This document shows, one piece after another, positions 44,770-57,022 of a stretch of DNA of 64,000 nt. The DNA is from Toxotes chatareus. Its lineage: Eukaryota; Chordata; Actinopteri; Toxotidae. The notes under the pieces are model-generated. The model made no database searches. It saw only the letters and a program-made list of their open reading frames with translations, and had not been told where the DNA came from. The stretch spans positions 7,047,501 through 7,111,500 of the forward strand of contig CM028889.1 in the NCBI GenBank assembly GCA_016801885.1. Direction: 5' to 3'. Made by a program: the position numbers and the translations under genes. Each line of letters opens with the position of its first letter. Within the stretch, counting starts at the first letter, position 1.

Positions 44770-47368
44770 ATTACAGGGAAAACAAGATTTCAGTACCTAA
44801 TTTAATAAATGTGCATTTCTCTGGATTCAATCCAATTCAACAGCAATTTCTCTCACCAGTGCTCTTAAAGGGTCAGTTCTTCCTAATTACAAAAACAAAC
44901 CAAAAAATAAAATAACAATAATAAAGATTTTAATCACTCAATCGTAGTGGTGCCTGGCTGTGCAAACGTTTTCTATTTCACATGCCGAGGTTTTAAGATA
45001 TCAATCTCTTTGACTTCTGCTGCCACCAAAGTGCAGTGAAGGTGAAATGGATTTTGTTTGGGTTCCTCAAAACACAGAAAAATAACATTGGAAAACTCAA
45101 CAGCCCTGTGTCTTTCCAGTAACAGTGTGTCAGGTGACCTTGAAAACTCACAGATCTCACATGACTTTTCCACAGGGACTATTTGGTAGAAAGCAGTTCA
45201 GTCCAAAACCTTCTGCATGGCTTGCTCAGGCAATTTGACCTTTTAAGTCAACCCTGATAATTACACAGTATCAGTAATTAGGAGGAAACCAGGAAACTGT
45301 TTGCTGCTGGAGTCATATCCAGGAGCAAACTTTCTACTTCCCAGACCCTTAATGGGCCACGTCTCTGATCCACATCTGCTAATTGGTGCTCCTGTGCTAT
45401 CGGACAATACTTCCTCATTGATCATCATGAGATATTTAAACATAACAGATAATGTTATTCGAAACTTGTCACTTGAGTTCACCAGCTCATTATTTTACAG
45501 TGCTGGTGTTGAAAGTAGCCCTATTTCTCCAGTCTGAATAAAACAATTTAAGCTTAGAGAATATGGAATAATAATACAGCTGCCAGGAGTGCTGCTACAG
45601 GACCATGAAGAACCTCATGAGCTGTACATCCTACTTCATTTACAAGTGGAACAAATGAGGTACAAAGCTAGACCATTGCTACTTTTGTTTATGTTCTAAC
45701 GTTGTGTTCTTTTTGTGCAGGCAGTCTTCTGTATCTTTTTTATAGCTTAACTTTCTACATGTACCCTCACTTTAATGCTTTCCACACTTTTAGCAAACCT
45801 TACCGATGAAAATCACTGTTATTTGTGCTATTAGGTGTCTCTGTTTCCACAAGCATCCTGATGTCTCTGAATTCCTGGCTGTCAGAAACACCTGCCATCT
45901 CAGCATGAGTCTATGATTCACCCCCATCCTCATCTTCTCAGGAAACAGAGAAAAGTGAGGAGAAGAATACATCCAGCTCCTGAAAATGCCAGAACATTTA
46001 GGGACTACTGAAAAAAAAACAAAGTGTGGTCAAACATATATGGAATCTATAACTGAGAGCTTTAACAATGCTCTAAGATTACAGTACATGGCAGCAACTC
46101 TGTGTGTTGCTTTGAGTCAGACTTTGCACATGAAAACAATGAATCAACGCGATCCTTGGTAGGAAAGTTCATAGTGGGAGACAGACAGACAGGGGAACAG
46201 AGCGAAACGGTGCGAGAAGCTTACTGGCAGTAATGGCGGTGCCAGATGGGAGAGGGAAGAGCTGCCCAGGAGAGGCGCCAGTAAGCAGAGACAAGTGGTG
46301 CCAGCCCAACTGTGTCTAACAGGAGGTCCAGCTATTTAATCAAACCCAACACTGAAACCGCATTTGTGCCAGATGCAATTCAAATCCTTATATAACCCAA
46401 ACGCCAATTAATTTTATATAGGCTTCACACCACACCCTTAGAGATGTTAGAATAGCTGCTCCTCATCATTTGGGACATGGGAAATGAGATGAATTTCAGA
46501 ATTATAAGATTCTTGGTGATGGGGTCTAGAGAGAAAGCTGAGCTGAAGATGCACACAAAGAAATGTAAATTCACTCTCCCAACAGGGCTCTGTTTACATA
46601 GCAAGCACTTCATACTCTACGTGGGAAGTTTTAACATTTGTCCTTCACCTAATCCAAAACTGGCTTGCAGCTGGCTCTGACTGCTGCCCAGATTCAAACA
46701 TCCTGTCATTTGGGTGATTGAGCTGCCAATACTCTTCCACCCACAAACACATAGGCCTAGTGAAAAAGTGAATGCTAACTAATAACAAGCCTATTGCTCA
46801 AAATGTCAAGGTATCCCTCTGAGATGGCTGATGAAATCATCTTGTGTTGCTCTATGGGGGCTGAAGGGACAACGCAACAGAGCAGGGGACAGCTAGTTTG
46901 GGCGAGAAATAACTGGAAATACCTTGATTAAATCCAGAGGTGTGAGATTTTCATCAGTGTGATACAGCTCAGTGGGGGTGGTGAGGTAATAGTTGGGGCC
47001 AGGAGTCTCTCCTGTTGACAGAAAGGACACACTGCTTGTCAGCAAAGTCATCTTTTCCATGCACAACATCTGTGCTGATTTTGTGCTGCACTGTAAGCAG
47101 GCCATTAATCTAAACCAGGACCACTCCTTATCGTGCAGAGCGACAGGCACCCTCACACTGTGTACAGAGAATGAAAAATAGATATCAGATTTTTTTTTTC
47201 CTTCACTGCATTTGTCTCTGTATCTGTGCGCCTCAGTCTTAAAAACCACCTCCTCTTTCTGCTTCCATGAGGTCATTTGAATTTGACATGGTTTTTGCGT
47301 CCAGCCCTCTTAAGCAGTGCAACACAAAAATACCTCTTCCTGAAATAGCACCATGCCTCTTGACCCCC

Positions 47369-47392
47369 TTTTTTTTTTTTTTTTTTTTTTTT
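47369..47392 (+). repeat. (T)24 homopolymer
   Basis: An uninterrupted T-run, the longest in the window. It could derive from the poly(A) of a minus-strand retroelement, but no body is seen to its left. Confidence 0.95.
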
Positions 47393-50300
47393 GGAGAGCT
47401 GCAGCCTTGGCGTTGGATCGATGCACAGTGATGCTGATGCTGTGGCATTTCCACAAGGAGATGGATGATGTGGGGTCTATAAAGCAACATAGTGGCATTT
47501 ACATAAGGAAGAATGGATGCTGTTTGGCCAGACAGGAAAGAAAAGAAGTGAGAAAGGAGCAGCAGCACAGCGGTTATCACCCCATCCTCACTGATGCTTG
47601 TTGACAGTCATTTTGCCCCTCCTGCTGTGGTACAGAGATGGTACATGAAATATTTTCTTTACACCATCTGCAGTTCCAGTCAGCAAAAGAACCAAGCTGA
47701 CGACATATGTCAGCGCACTGCAACCAGCATTGGTGAGACGTTAATGAATAGATTTAAATAAAGATTTCAGTCGATCAGAGCAGCAAGATGATTCAGACCT
47801 AAGCTTGCCTGCCGTCTTGTGCAAAGTGGGTATTTGTAAAAGAGGACAGGATGTGCAGAGGGAGTCTGAGTGTAGCAGAACTCAAAGCTGAGCCAGCCAA
47901 TCTCCAAGTTATTCAATCAAAAATGAGTACATTTTTTTATTATGAGTACCATATTGAATATGGGCCAAGGTGTGCTGCCCACAGAAAATGTTTCAAAGCT
48001 CAGAAAATGATTACTTTAATGTACTGTTATATGTCAGAGCGACCTGCTGCAGAAAGCTTCAGATAGTAGCTTCTTCCTACCGAAGAAAAGTTGAGTTAAA
48101 AAATAAGTAAAAAATCCAAGCTCACAATGGATCTTACCAGCTAGTAGGAGTCACCGTTATCCTCATCCCAATGGTTAAAATTCCCCTGATTTAAATTTAA
48201 ATGTATCAAACACATGGCTGCAGTTGCATTCATACTGCCTCTCATTGATGACTATATTGGATTTAAATGGATCGCAATGGGGCCTCAGGTGAGTTACTGA
48301 CTGTTTGGGTTATTATCAAATATTGGTATTAATCTATGTTTTTATGCGTCAGAGTGGGATTTAAGAGTTCAGACCACTGAATAGACATATATACAATAGA
48401 TATATAGAGCGTCTAGTATGTCTTATTACATAAACAGAAAATTGAATTGTACTGTGAGAAATGTGCCATTTTAAACTTGATTTATTAGCTCAGAAATTGA
48501 TCAGGGTTGACTCAGGACTCAGGGTTTTACCGTTTGCTGAGACATTTTACACTTTGACCAAAGTGAGGATCTTGCATATTAGAACAAGAACTTGATTTGT
48601 ATCATAACTCTGATGTGACTGTTTACAGCTAAGGCTGTTGTTTATACCATATCACACATGTAAAAGGTCAACTCTGAGGTATTGCAGATAGCAAATGTAA
48701 TAACATACTACATCATTATCATTTTCAATTATAACAATTTTAACAAGCTCATAATGTGTTAATAGTTCCTTATGAGCTCTGCATCCTCCAAGAGAAGCTA
48801 TATTCCAACAATAGAGCAGCCTGTTCAATCTACCATTCAATCCTAATTAGTTCACAGGCTTAAAATGTACTGTTCTCTTTTGGCTGAGGTTTTAACACAT
48901 CACTGAGTCCAGTTGGTTGGGTTTTTTTTTCTTCCCTCTATCACTGAATGGTCTCATCAGCTCAATATTCCACTAAGCTTCTAAAGCAGCACAGCAGGGA
49001 GATTTTTTTTTTTTTTTTTAAATTGAAAACCCTAATCTGTGCCAGAGAGAATATTCATATCTGCGACTCGGTTGATTCAGAAACTGCTTGCCCCGTCTCT
49101 GAACTGTCCAGTGAGCGTATTGCGACAGAGTGCTTCCGTTCAGGCAGGCATCTGGCTATGTCGTTGCACTTCTGTCTGGCCAATGTTTATAATGTTGGTA
49201 CAGTGTGAGGCTCATCTGGGCAGTGCTTCAAGAAATCAAAATAATTTGTCTTCATGCTCATTTAAACTGCCATTTTTGCTTGGTTGAATTTGAACACACA
49301 AACAATAAGTACCAATATAGTACATGATTACAGAGATTATGTTCCAGGTTTGAGTATTTTCTATATACTAACATATAACACGTCAAAAGAGTCTTATCTC
49401 TTTCTTTTTTTTTTTAAATAAAGACTTAGTGTGTTTGTTTTAGCCTCTGTTATTGGAGGCCATACATGCTGTCACAAAGGTTGACAGCTGTAATGCACAG
49501 ATCTTGTCCCTGCCTTCATGCTCCATGAATTACAGATCTCCTGTATCTATAAACAAATAACCTCACTGTGCTCAAAAACTGAACATCTGGATCTGGAAGC
49601 CTGCAAACTTCCCTGCTCCTAGAAAACACATTACACCTTTACAACAGTGCTGAGACTGCAGTGAGGGGTCTATTGAAAAGCTGTTTCTCCTGCGCCGTGT
49701 GACACATAACATCTGCAAGTCATCTGACATATTGCAGAATTATATCTTTCTCTCTCCAGAGATGCATTGTGCCCTGAAGACAAACTGCAGTGATGAATCT
49801 CCATAATTGTCTCCCTCCTTCACAGTTGCTGTGAAAGTGGGGGCCCTGTTCTCAAGGCAAGCAAAAAGTAGCCACATCTGTTTGGATAAATGGAGCAGCA
49901 GTTGTCAAACTCAGAGCAGGGAATCACTGGTCCCCAGCAAACTTATACCTGGTTACCTGATAGAGACTATGCTCTTAAAAAAGAAAAAAAAAAAAAAAAA
50001 GCAGTCTTTCTTTAAAATTAGATTGCAAACTACTCTTGAGCAGATTTTGCAGAAGGAGATATTTGAGATGTTATTGGTGTTTTGACATTTATTTTCCCCT
50101 GCTGTGAAAACATGGCACCATTGGATTCCATTCTAAATGATTTGAATTCAAGTTGATACTACTACCTTCAAGCCTCTAAGGGCTTAGTGAAGCACATAAG
50201 ACAGGCTTTTAGTAAAAGACTTTCAGTCGTAGAAAGCCACTATCAGTAACCAAAGTAAGGAAAGGTTCTTGATTAGTGGTTCCCTTTCTGTATGTTTTGA

Positions 50301-51430
50301 GCAATTGCATGAAGATGCACGTGCCTGTGGGTGATGCAATACACAGTAAATCCAGTGGTTTAACACTAAACCACAGGTGGGTAAAGCATCAAGATACACA
50401 CCAGTGTGTAACAAAAGACAATGGAAATGAGAAAATGAAGACTGCAACGAAGTAAACAGGGATTCAAACAATGCAGGATTCAAGTATAACGTTTATTTTT
50501 TGTTTTATTTATTTTTTCATTATTTGCAAACCAGAGACAAAACACGACTGCACAGGAGACCTACCACAGTCACTGGTGTCAAAAGTTCTGTACCTCAGAC
50601 ACCCACCATCCACCATGACCTCGTAACTTCTCTGTGGTAGTTGAACATACCCTGTGGACTGGAAAAACAAAACACTGCTTGTGAACACAATCCAGGCAGC
50701 AGTTATTTTTCCTCCAAAACAATTTAGTGGTATATATAAATGATTTTTGAAGACAGGTTGGTAGGAACCATAGGTCATGCCTGCACAATAAATGTGGACA
50801 CAATGTGGCAGACCAGAGTGTGCATGTCATGACTTTCAACTTCTGTATTTGTTTCCACTTTAAAATAAGAAGTTGAAATTTGGTTTAAATCCTGTTAGAC
50901 TTGTGTTCTGTTGACTGTGTAATAGTCTCCTACAAATTACAACTAATGCAGTTAATTTGCTGTGGCAATTTATGCTCATTGGCAAGGTTCAACTGGATTC
51001 AGTGTGATGTTCCTTCAGAGCGGTGAAATAGTTATAGGGTAGGAGGCCAGGGTGGATGGCCAGGCATAATAAACCCTTTTCGTTTAAAAGTGATTTACTG
51101 AATGTTTTTTAATTCTGACCATCAACAAATTAGGTTACTGAAAACAAAAATAAATTTAAAAAGTCATAGTCAATAGTTAAAATGCACAGTGAGTCTGTAA
51201 ATTAAATCTCAATTATTATATTCTAAAATGATTTATGCCCATATATTCCCTTTTGTAAATGAGAGGCCAAACTGTAAGTTAAAATGTGCCCAGCTGTGTG
51301 ATTGAGTTGTGCGTACAGCATTACACTCAATCTGAATCAACTTTAGTTGAATCTCTAGTTGCTCAAAATGCAGCTTAGTAATATGAAATCCTCACCAAAA
51401 TGTGTATCAAATCAATATCAGAGGCAAGAT

Positions 51431-51525
51431 CAATCAGTCAGTCAGTCAGTCACTTTATTTGTCCCGTGGGGGGGGCAATTCAAGATAACCACTACTGTGC
51501 ACCAGTATGTACACTGACCTCACTG
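51431..51525 (-). repeat. LINE 3' tail with (ACTG)n end, minus strand
   Basis: Read on the minus strand, GAATTGCCCCCCCCACGGG is followed by ACAAATAAAGTG and then four to five ACTG units. This matches the 3' end of CR1/Rex1-like fish LINEs (GAATTTCCCC..GGGGATCAATAAAG, then short tandem units). About 45 bases of decayed 3' UTR (51481-51525) are also plausible. No coding part remains, so it is strongly 5'-truncated, as is usual for LINEs. Confidence 0.75.
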
Positions 51526-52299
51526 TCAGACAAAATAGCACATGCTAAAGTGGTAGCATGGTGGTAATAATCAGTAGATTACACAACATTGGAATCATAT
51601 AGAATCTCCTATATGGACTCCTGTGTGGAGGGCCCTTTGCATTATTCCAGAGCTGCTCTATCAGCAGCTATCAAGCCAGTGTGATGAGCTCCTGGCGTGT
51701 GAGGGTAATGTGTGCCGAGGCACCAATGTGCTTTCATTCCTCATTTCACTTTAAAGCTCTCTACATGTTGGCTCAGCTTGATGAAGTTTGGATTTCATTC
51801 CTCTCTCTGCCCCACTCCAATCTGTCTCAGTAAGGGAGAGCCACATGTCCTGCCTGTTCAATTTTTGGATAAAACCTCTATTGCATTTTAATTGATCTAT
51901 TGTAGTTTGTGAAAAAAAAAAAAAAACAAGCTTCTTCTCAAGTGTATTGTTGCATTAAACATAATGCATAAGTAGACCCAACATGCAGATATTTGGTCAT
52001 GACATCAGGATAGCAGCATCTTTGATTACACATAAAATGACAAAGAAATAAAAATAATAATGAAAAAAAGTATGGAACCATAAACACGCACTCTGCATTG
52101 ACATACCAAACAGAGAAATGTAAAATGTTGTGGTTGTTTGTCTGGATGCCCTTGGCGTTCTTAAAGCCTCCCCCTGGTATTCTTTCTCCGGTTCATTTTT
52201 GCTGTGGTTAAAGATGCATTGTGGGGAGTGATGATCTTGTTTTCCACTTGTGTAACTGCTGAGACAGCCCTCTCTGCAAACTCCCAAAGCTTGTTCCTC

Positions 52300-52302
<3 letters not shown>
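51526..52302. other. Unique non-coding sequence, no feature recognised
   Basis: Possibly includes more of the decayed 3' part of the LINE to its left, but no alignment can be supported. An A-run lies at about 51912-51925. Confidence 0.35.
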
Positions 52303-52339
<37 letters not shown>

Positions 52340-52347
52340 CGCACACA
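52303..52347 (+). repeat. (CA)n microsatellite
   Basis: A pure run of about 14 CA units is followed by CGCA-interrupted units. It is probably polymorphic. Confidence 0.95.
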
Positions 52348-55300
52348 GTAACTGTGGACGTGTGTATTATTTGTCAGAAAACTGAAATATGGAATCATCC
52401 ACAAATATACCAACAGTTTTAGCCAGTCTGCCTTGAGAAATCAGTCTTATGGCTAGTTAGCCATCAGCCACTGAGACAGTTGGTTAGTTAACTAGCTAAC
52501 AACCCAATACACCGGCTAGCAAGCCTCATTTAAGGGTAAATGTTTCAGGCCAAGTTGATGCTCAGTGGTTTAAAGAAGAAACGGTAGCCAAACAGACAGT
52601 TGGACCAGAAACCTGGACTCAGTCTTTCTACAGTAAGCCAAACACTTAATACATCCATACTTGTTGTGAGTGTATAGTGTTTATAAATTATTAAAAGCAG
52701 ACCAAAGAAGTGCATTCAACCTCGGTAGAAACAAACAAGTTGCCATAAAAACCTCAACAAAAAAGACTAAATGGCTAAGCTGTTACCTTGTATTGGGATT
52801 GTATTTGTTTCCAAGGTCAAGAATGAACTTGGAACCTCCATAAAACAAAACTATTCACATGGCTAGTTAACAGCACAGCTCAATGAAAGACTGTTATTTG
52901 GGTGAACAAAACCTTTAATATTTAAAGATAACATTACCACATAAGCTCACATCACACTACGGTAATGGTTTTCAGGCATCTCCTGTTCTGTAGCTGGGCC
53001 AACCACAAGTCAAGCTAGGTGACGTTCATGTCTGCACCAGTTTGGAGATTTGTGATGCAACTGCTGGGCCTCCATGGGAATGTGCTACTTAGCCAATTTT
53101 GTTAGCTAAGGTTCGCTAACAAGGCACACACAAGCACACACCTTCCCACATACATTTGGTTTTAGCCAGGAAATGTGATTGCCGGTGACAACTGCTGTGA
53201 CGTAGCAGCTTGCTAGCAGGTGCTTCGAGCTCCTTGCCCACTCTCTGAACTGGCCACAGAGGAATATCTGTCAGGCCTGGTTACTGGCGTTGCTATCTAG
53301 CCCCGGCACTCTGTGTATTTGGGAGTATGTGTGTGAGAAAGAGAGAGATCTGAGTCAGGGAGAGGAAGCTACAGACAATGAAACAGGAAAAACATGCAGT
53401 CACTAGGGGAGGACCACCTTCTCAGAGCTTATGCTGTGCAGATGTGTGTTGCAAATTATAGACTTGAATTGGCTCCTATATGAAGAGAAAACAGATACCG
53501 TACATGCTCCTCTATACTCCCACTTGACTTTATGCAGGAACATTGCAGTGCTTTTGATTTCTCACTGAGGAGGAACATTTCTAGGATAAGGCTTTTTAAA
53601 ATGCTTAAGTGCTGCGTTGAGTATGCACACAGGGATACTCTGGCACTGCAGATATGTGTACAGAGCATGTCAATACAGTTCTGCCTGGATCAACAAACTA
53701 GCAAAAGCTTTGCCGCAAAATGTTCAAAAAACACTACAAACATATGAAGGGTGTTGGTGATTTGTACTCAGTTTTTTTTTCAGCTTGTGTTGACTGTGTA
53801 TGGAGGAAATGCAAAAAAAAAAAAAAAAAAAAAGACATAAATACGTTGAGGTGTTAAGTCCCTCAGCATTCAGCTTTTCAGAGCAGTGAGCTTAGGCTTT
53901 GCTCAAACCCATTTGCAAAATTTTCCATCTTAGAACATTCAAATTACCTATTTAGCCGATGTTCTTCAAAGTGCAATGATTGTAAAATTCATTTTTGAAT
54001 GATTTGCTATTATAAATATTAATGTTTTTTCCCTATATTCCTCTCGTTCTTCTCACTTCACTTTTATATTCAAAGTTTCCCCTTTAAAAAAAAAAAAATA
54101 ATAATAAAAATTTAGTTTGGCTGCTCTACATTGTGCTGCATTATCCTTGTCAGCTGTAATGATCTCTCCCGAATGCCAATCTGGCAGTGCACTTTCCAAT
54201 ATGGAGTGATGAGTGATGTGTCATGTGTAAATTGTCCCACACTGGATCAGACTTATTGATTTCTGAGTGTTGGCACTTGGATCTTTTGAGCTCTGTGCTT
54301 CTGCTGCAGAATGATTACTTTTTCATCATCTCATTGATATTTCATCATTATTGTACTTCTCCTTCCTTCCTTCCTAACTACCATTGCCAACTGCCCTCCT
54401 GGAAAGCAATTATGCTATGGATGTCTATCATTTCCCTCTTATGAAACTGTCCATGTGCCAGGGCTTCTTTAGAAAACAGAGATGTTATATTCATACTGTA
54501 AATGGCATTTCCATTTTTTCCTGTGTGCTCTGTGAGTTGCTTTTGTGCTTCACCTATTGGCCATGCAATGATACTTTGCTTGTTTGTGCCGCACCTTCAG
54601 TGTCTGCTGATGTGTTTGCTACCATATGATAGCACTCCCACACAGAATAATGATAACATTTCTTACTGAGAAGATGCATCACCATCATTATCTAAATGCA
54701 AATTATTGGTTGCAAAGGCAAAATCTGCATTAAAAAAATACCTACATTGATTATAATTCTGCCTGTGCATTTATCATGGCAGTTTACTGCATGGCAGCAA
54801 CAATGTGCAGAATTATAACAATTACAGAACATACAATGTGGAACATTTTTGAAAAAACATAATATCATGGAGCAAAAAGGGAAAAAATAGTCAAAGAATA
54901 GAAAGAGTGCTGTGTACAAAAAAAAAAAAAAAAAAAACAGCTTCTGTGTGCTGTCTTCAGAGTGGAGCTAGTAGTACATCTTCCCATCTGGAGGTGTGGT
55001 AGGAGGTGTGTTGACTTGACAAGAGTGTTTGATGGGGGAAAGGGAGCTTTCTGAACTGCACAGCAGTTCAGCATCATGTCACATCATGACATCAGATAAA
55101 ATGAGAGGAAATTGAGTTAAAAAAAAAAAAAATCTATCTATAGATATAGATATCTCACACAGGACTCTTATTTGTAATGGAATACTCATACCCATTTCTG
55201 AACTGGTAATTTAAAAGTAAAGGATCTGAATACTTCTTCCTTGCTGATTTGCCATTCAGATTCATATAATTTAATCTGTAGCTGAGTCTAGCAGCTATTG

Positions 55301-55876
55301 TGGCATCATTATCTAGGATTAGCTTTATTGCCCCTACACGAACCAGCTACTACAAATGAAGCATCTACACAGCATTTTAATGTTAGCATACAATGACATA
55401 CCTCCTTTTTGTCCTTGCACCCCTGAAGGCTTGGACCTATTCATGAAATAATTTGAGCTATTAGCAATTAAAGATTCCCTCAGACTGATCCAATCTAACA
55501 TTTGCCATCAGTGTTGTGTCCCAGACTTGGGCTGAGTGGTGCACAATTGCGCATCAAATGGTAACCATCATTCCCGACTTTCACAGTGCACAGTGTGCAC
55601 AGTACAAGTGGGGGGCAGATGAAAATCTGGAGTGTTTATTCGATCATGTTGCCAACTTATGCCAAGAATTTCAGCCCTGCAGTTGCCACTAATGGACCTG
55701 TTTGCATCTGCAAACAGAGGAGAAACAACTGAGAGCAAATTTCACTTCAACAGGGAGAAACCGTTTTAACTTCTGGAGAAAACTGAACTCAAACAATGCA
55801 TATTTAGTATTCTATATGCATGGAAATACTAAAAATGTGGTCCAAGCCCCCTTCATGGGGCATGGAGGCATCATAG
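52348..55876. other. Unique non-coding sequence with homopolymer runs
   Basis: No gene was recognised. It contains A-runs at 53813-53833, about 54087-54098, about 54919-54937 and about 55120-55132, and several GTTAGC/GCTAAC-type words between 52440 and 53130, including a near-palindrome around 52476-52500. These words are common in fish DNA. Confidence 0.4.
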
Positions 55877-56110
55877 TGGAGTAGCTGTTGTTCAGGAGGT
55901 AGTGTCGGACATCCGCTGATGGTTCGATAACCGTCTCCTACTGGCTACACATCAAAGGCTCTTTGAGCAAAACATAGAAACTCAAATTGCTCCCTCCTGC
56001 AACTATTGGTGTGTGTATGTGTGTGTGAGGGAGAGAGAATGGGAGGTATTGTGAAGTGCTGTGTCCTGCTTAGAGAGAAAAGTGCTGTGTAAGTGCTGTC
56101 CACTTAACGT
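55877..56110 (+). repeat. tRNA-derived SINE, diverged
   Basis: A tRNA-like head is visible: an A-box-like segment 'gctgttgttcaggaggtag' (55884-55902; usual form CTGTGGCTCAGGAGGTAGAGC) and a B-box 'ggttcgataacc' (55921-55932), correctly spaced for a pol III internal promoter. The body follows with 'ctcaaattgctccc', 'tattggtgtgtgtatgtg' and a 3' part 'gtgctgtgtaagtgctgtcc' (usual form GCGCTATATAAGTGCAGTCC). The order matches the common percomorph SINE with the CAAATTGCTCCC body, so the call is strong although the copy is diverged. It is unlikely to be transcriptionally active given its divergence. Confidence 0.85.
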
Positions 56111-56831
56111 TGCAGGAGGGGAATGACAAGGGGAAAATGTGTAAGGGAACCAAAGCTAATTGAACGATACACTTAGGAACAAGAATGCTTTCAGGCTTGC
56201 AATGCAATCAAGATTCAGGTTAAAATGATTTATTCAAACTCAGAAAAATAACACATGAAGTATACAACAAATTTGACAGAAGAAAAGTCAAGTTAAGTCG
56301 AGTTGAAATGAAACATACAGTTCATATTATTGGTAACATTTATCAAAAAAAACATTTAACTTTAATTTACAGAGAGTGGGGGTAGTACAGCGAAAAGTTT
56401 GGGAAAGAGAACTGCTTTACTATAAATGAGCATGCTGTGCTAACTTTTCTGACATTACAGGATTTTTGGGTATTCAAGCCCATAAAATTAAAATGCCTAC
56501 TCTAGCTGCCATGTGTGAAATTAACTTGTACAGCATTAATCAAAATATATGGGCATCTGTGCAGTTGCAGACACCCAAGCAGATGCAAGCATACAGATGC
56601 ACGGTTATGAACGTGGAAAAACATATACAAAGTGTAAAACACATACATACACAATGCACATAAAAAAAAAAACATAAGTAAACACACACCTAACAAGGTA
56701 ATCCAACCACAGCATCATCTACTGCTTATGTATGCTAAGGGCATTCCCCTTTCATGTATGTGAGTGTATTTTCCCTAAAATAACCATCCCACCCTCCTCC
56801 CTCTCCCTCTTTGTCTGTCTACCTGAATCAG
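56111..56831. other. Unique non-coding sequence ending in a polypyrimidine stretch
   Basis: No gene was recognised. The last about 45 bases (56786-56831) are a C/T-rich stretch ending in CAG, the form of a strong splice acceptor. Confidence 0.4.
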
Positions 56832-57022
56832 CACAGGACTCTCGCGCTGTCCTAATGGCATCCGGTCTAACTGGGGTGAGCGGAGTAGCAACTATGCCAA
56901 ATGGACACATAAAAAGGAGACATTAATGGACTGAGGAGCGGAATAAATCTACCAGCCAAGCCTCCTTCTCCGGTGCTTGTGTGGGCAGGCTGATGAAGAA
57001 GGACAGGACGAAGATGCCCCAG
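56832..57022 (+). other. Candidate exon (weak), possibly 5' non-coding with short coding end
   Basis: This segment is bounded on the left by a good acceptor (polypyrimidine 56786-56822, then AATCAG ending at 56831, with an alternative AG at 56836) and on the right by a strong donor CCCCAG|GTGAGG at 57022/57023. Inside, ATG at 56993 opens ten codons reading MKKDRTKMPQ exactly to the donor in phase 0. An upstream ATG at 56855 gives a 23-codon frame that ends in TAA at 56924-56926, which would act as an upstream ORF. A second donor-like site GGG|GTGAGC lies at 56875/56876. No protein family is recognised, and such acceptor-donor pairs arise by chance in sequence of this size. Confidence 0.2.

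Larger units (their letters stand above)
42199..51430. other. Unique non-coding sequence, no gene recognised
   Basis: This 9-kb stretch has no recognisable gene or transposon. It holds a hairpin (44501-44530), a spaced 17-base direct repeat (44719-44769), a 24-base T-run (47369-47392), T-runs near 49003-49019, and an A-run with one interruption near 49978-50000. The block 43020-43270 is of mixed composition and open on the minus strand for 96 codons. It looks more like an exon than most, but has no recognisable domain or convincing donor site. Confidence 0.4.

Noticed and set aside
46893..47276. A 127-codon minus-strand frame.
   Set aside because: No domain, no low-complexity explanation and no convincing splice context. 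The length is not surprising in 64 kb over six frames.
52161..52413. Cys/Val-rich minus-strand frames around 52161-52413.
   Set aside because: They are translations of the (CA)n microsatellite; the alternating Cys/Val or His/Thr pattern is diagnostic.
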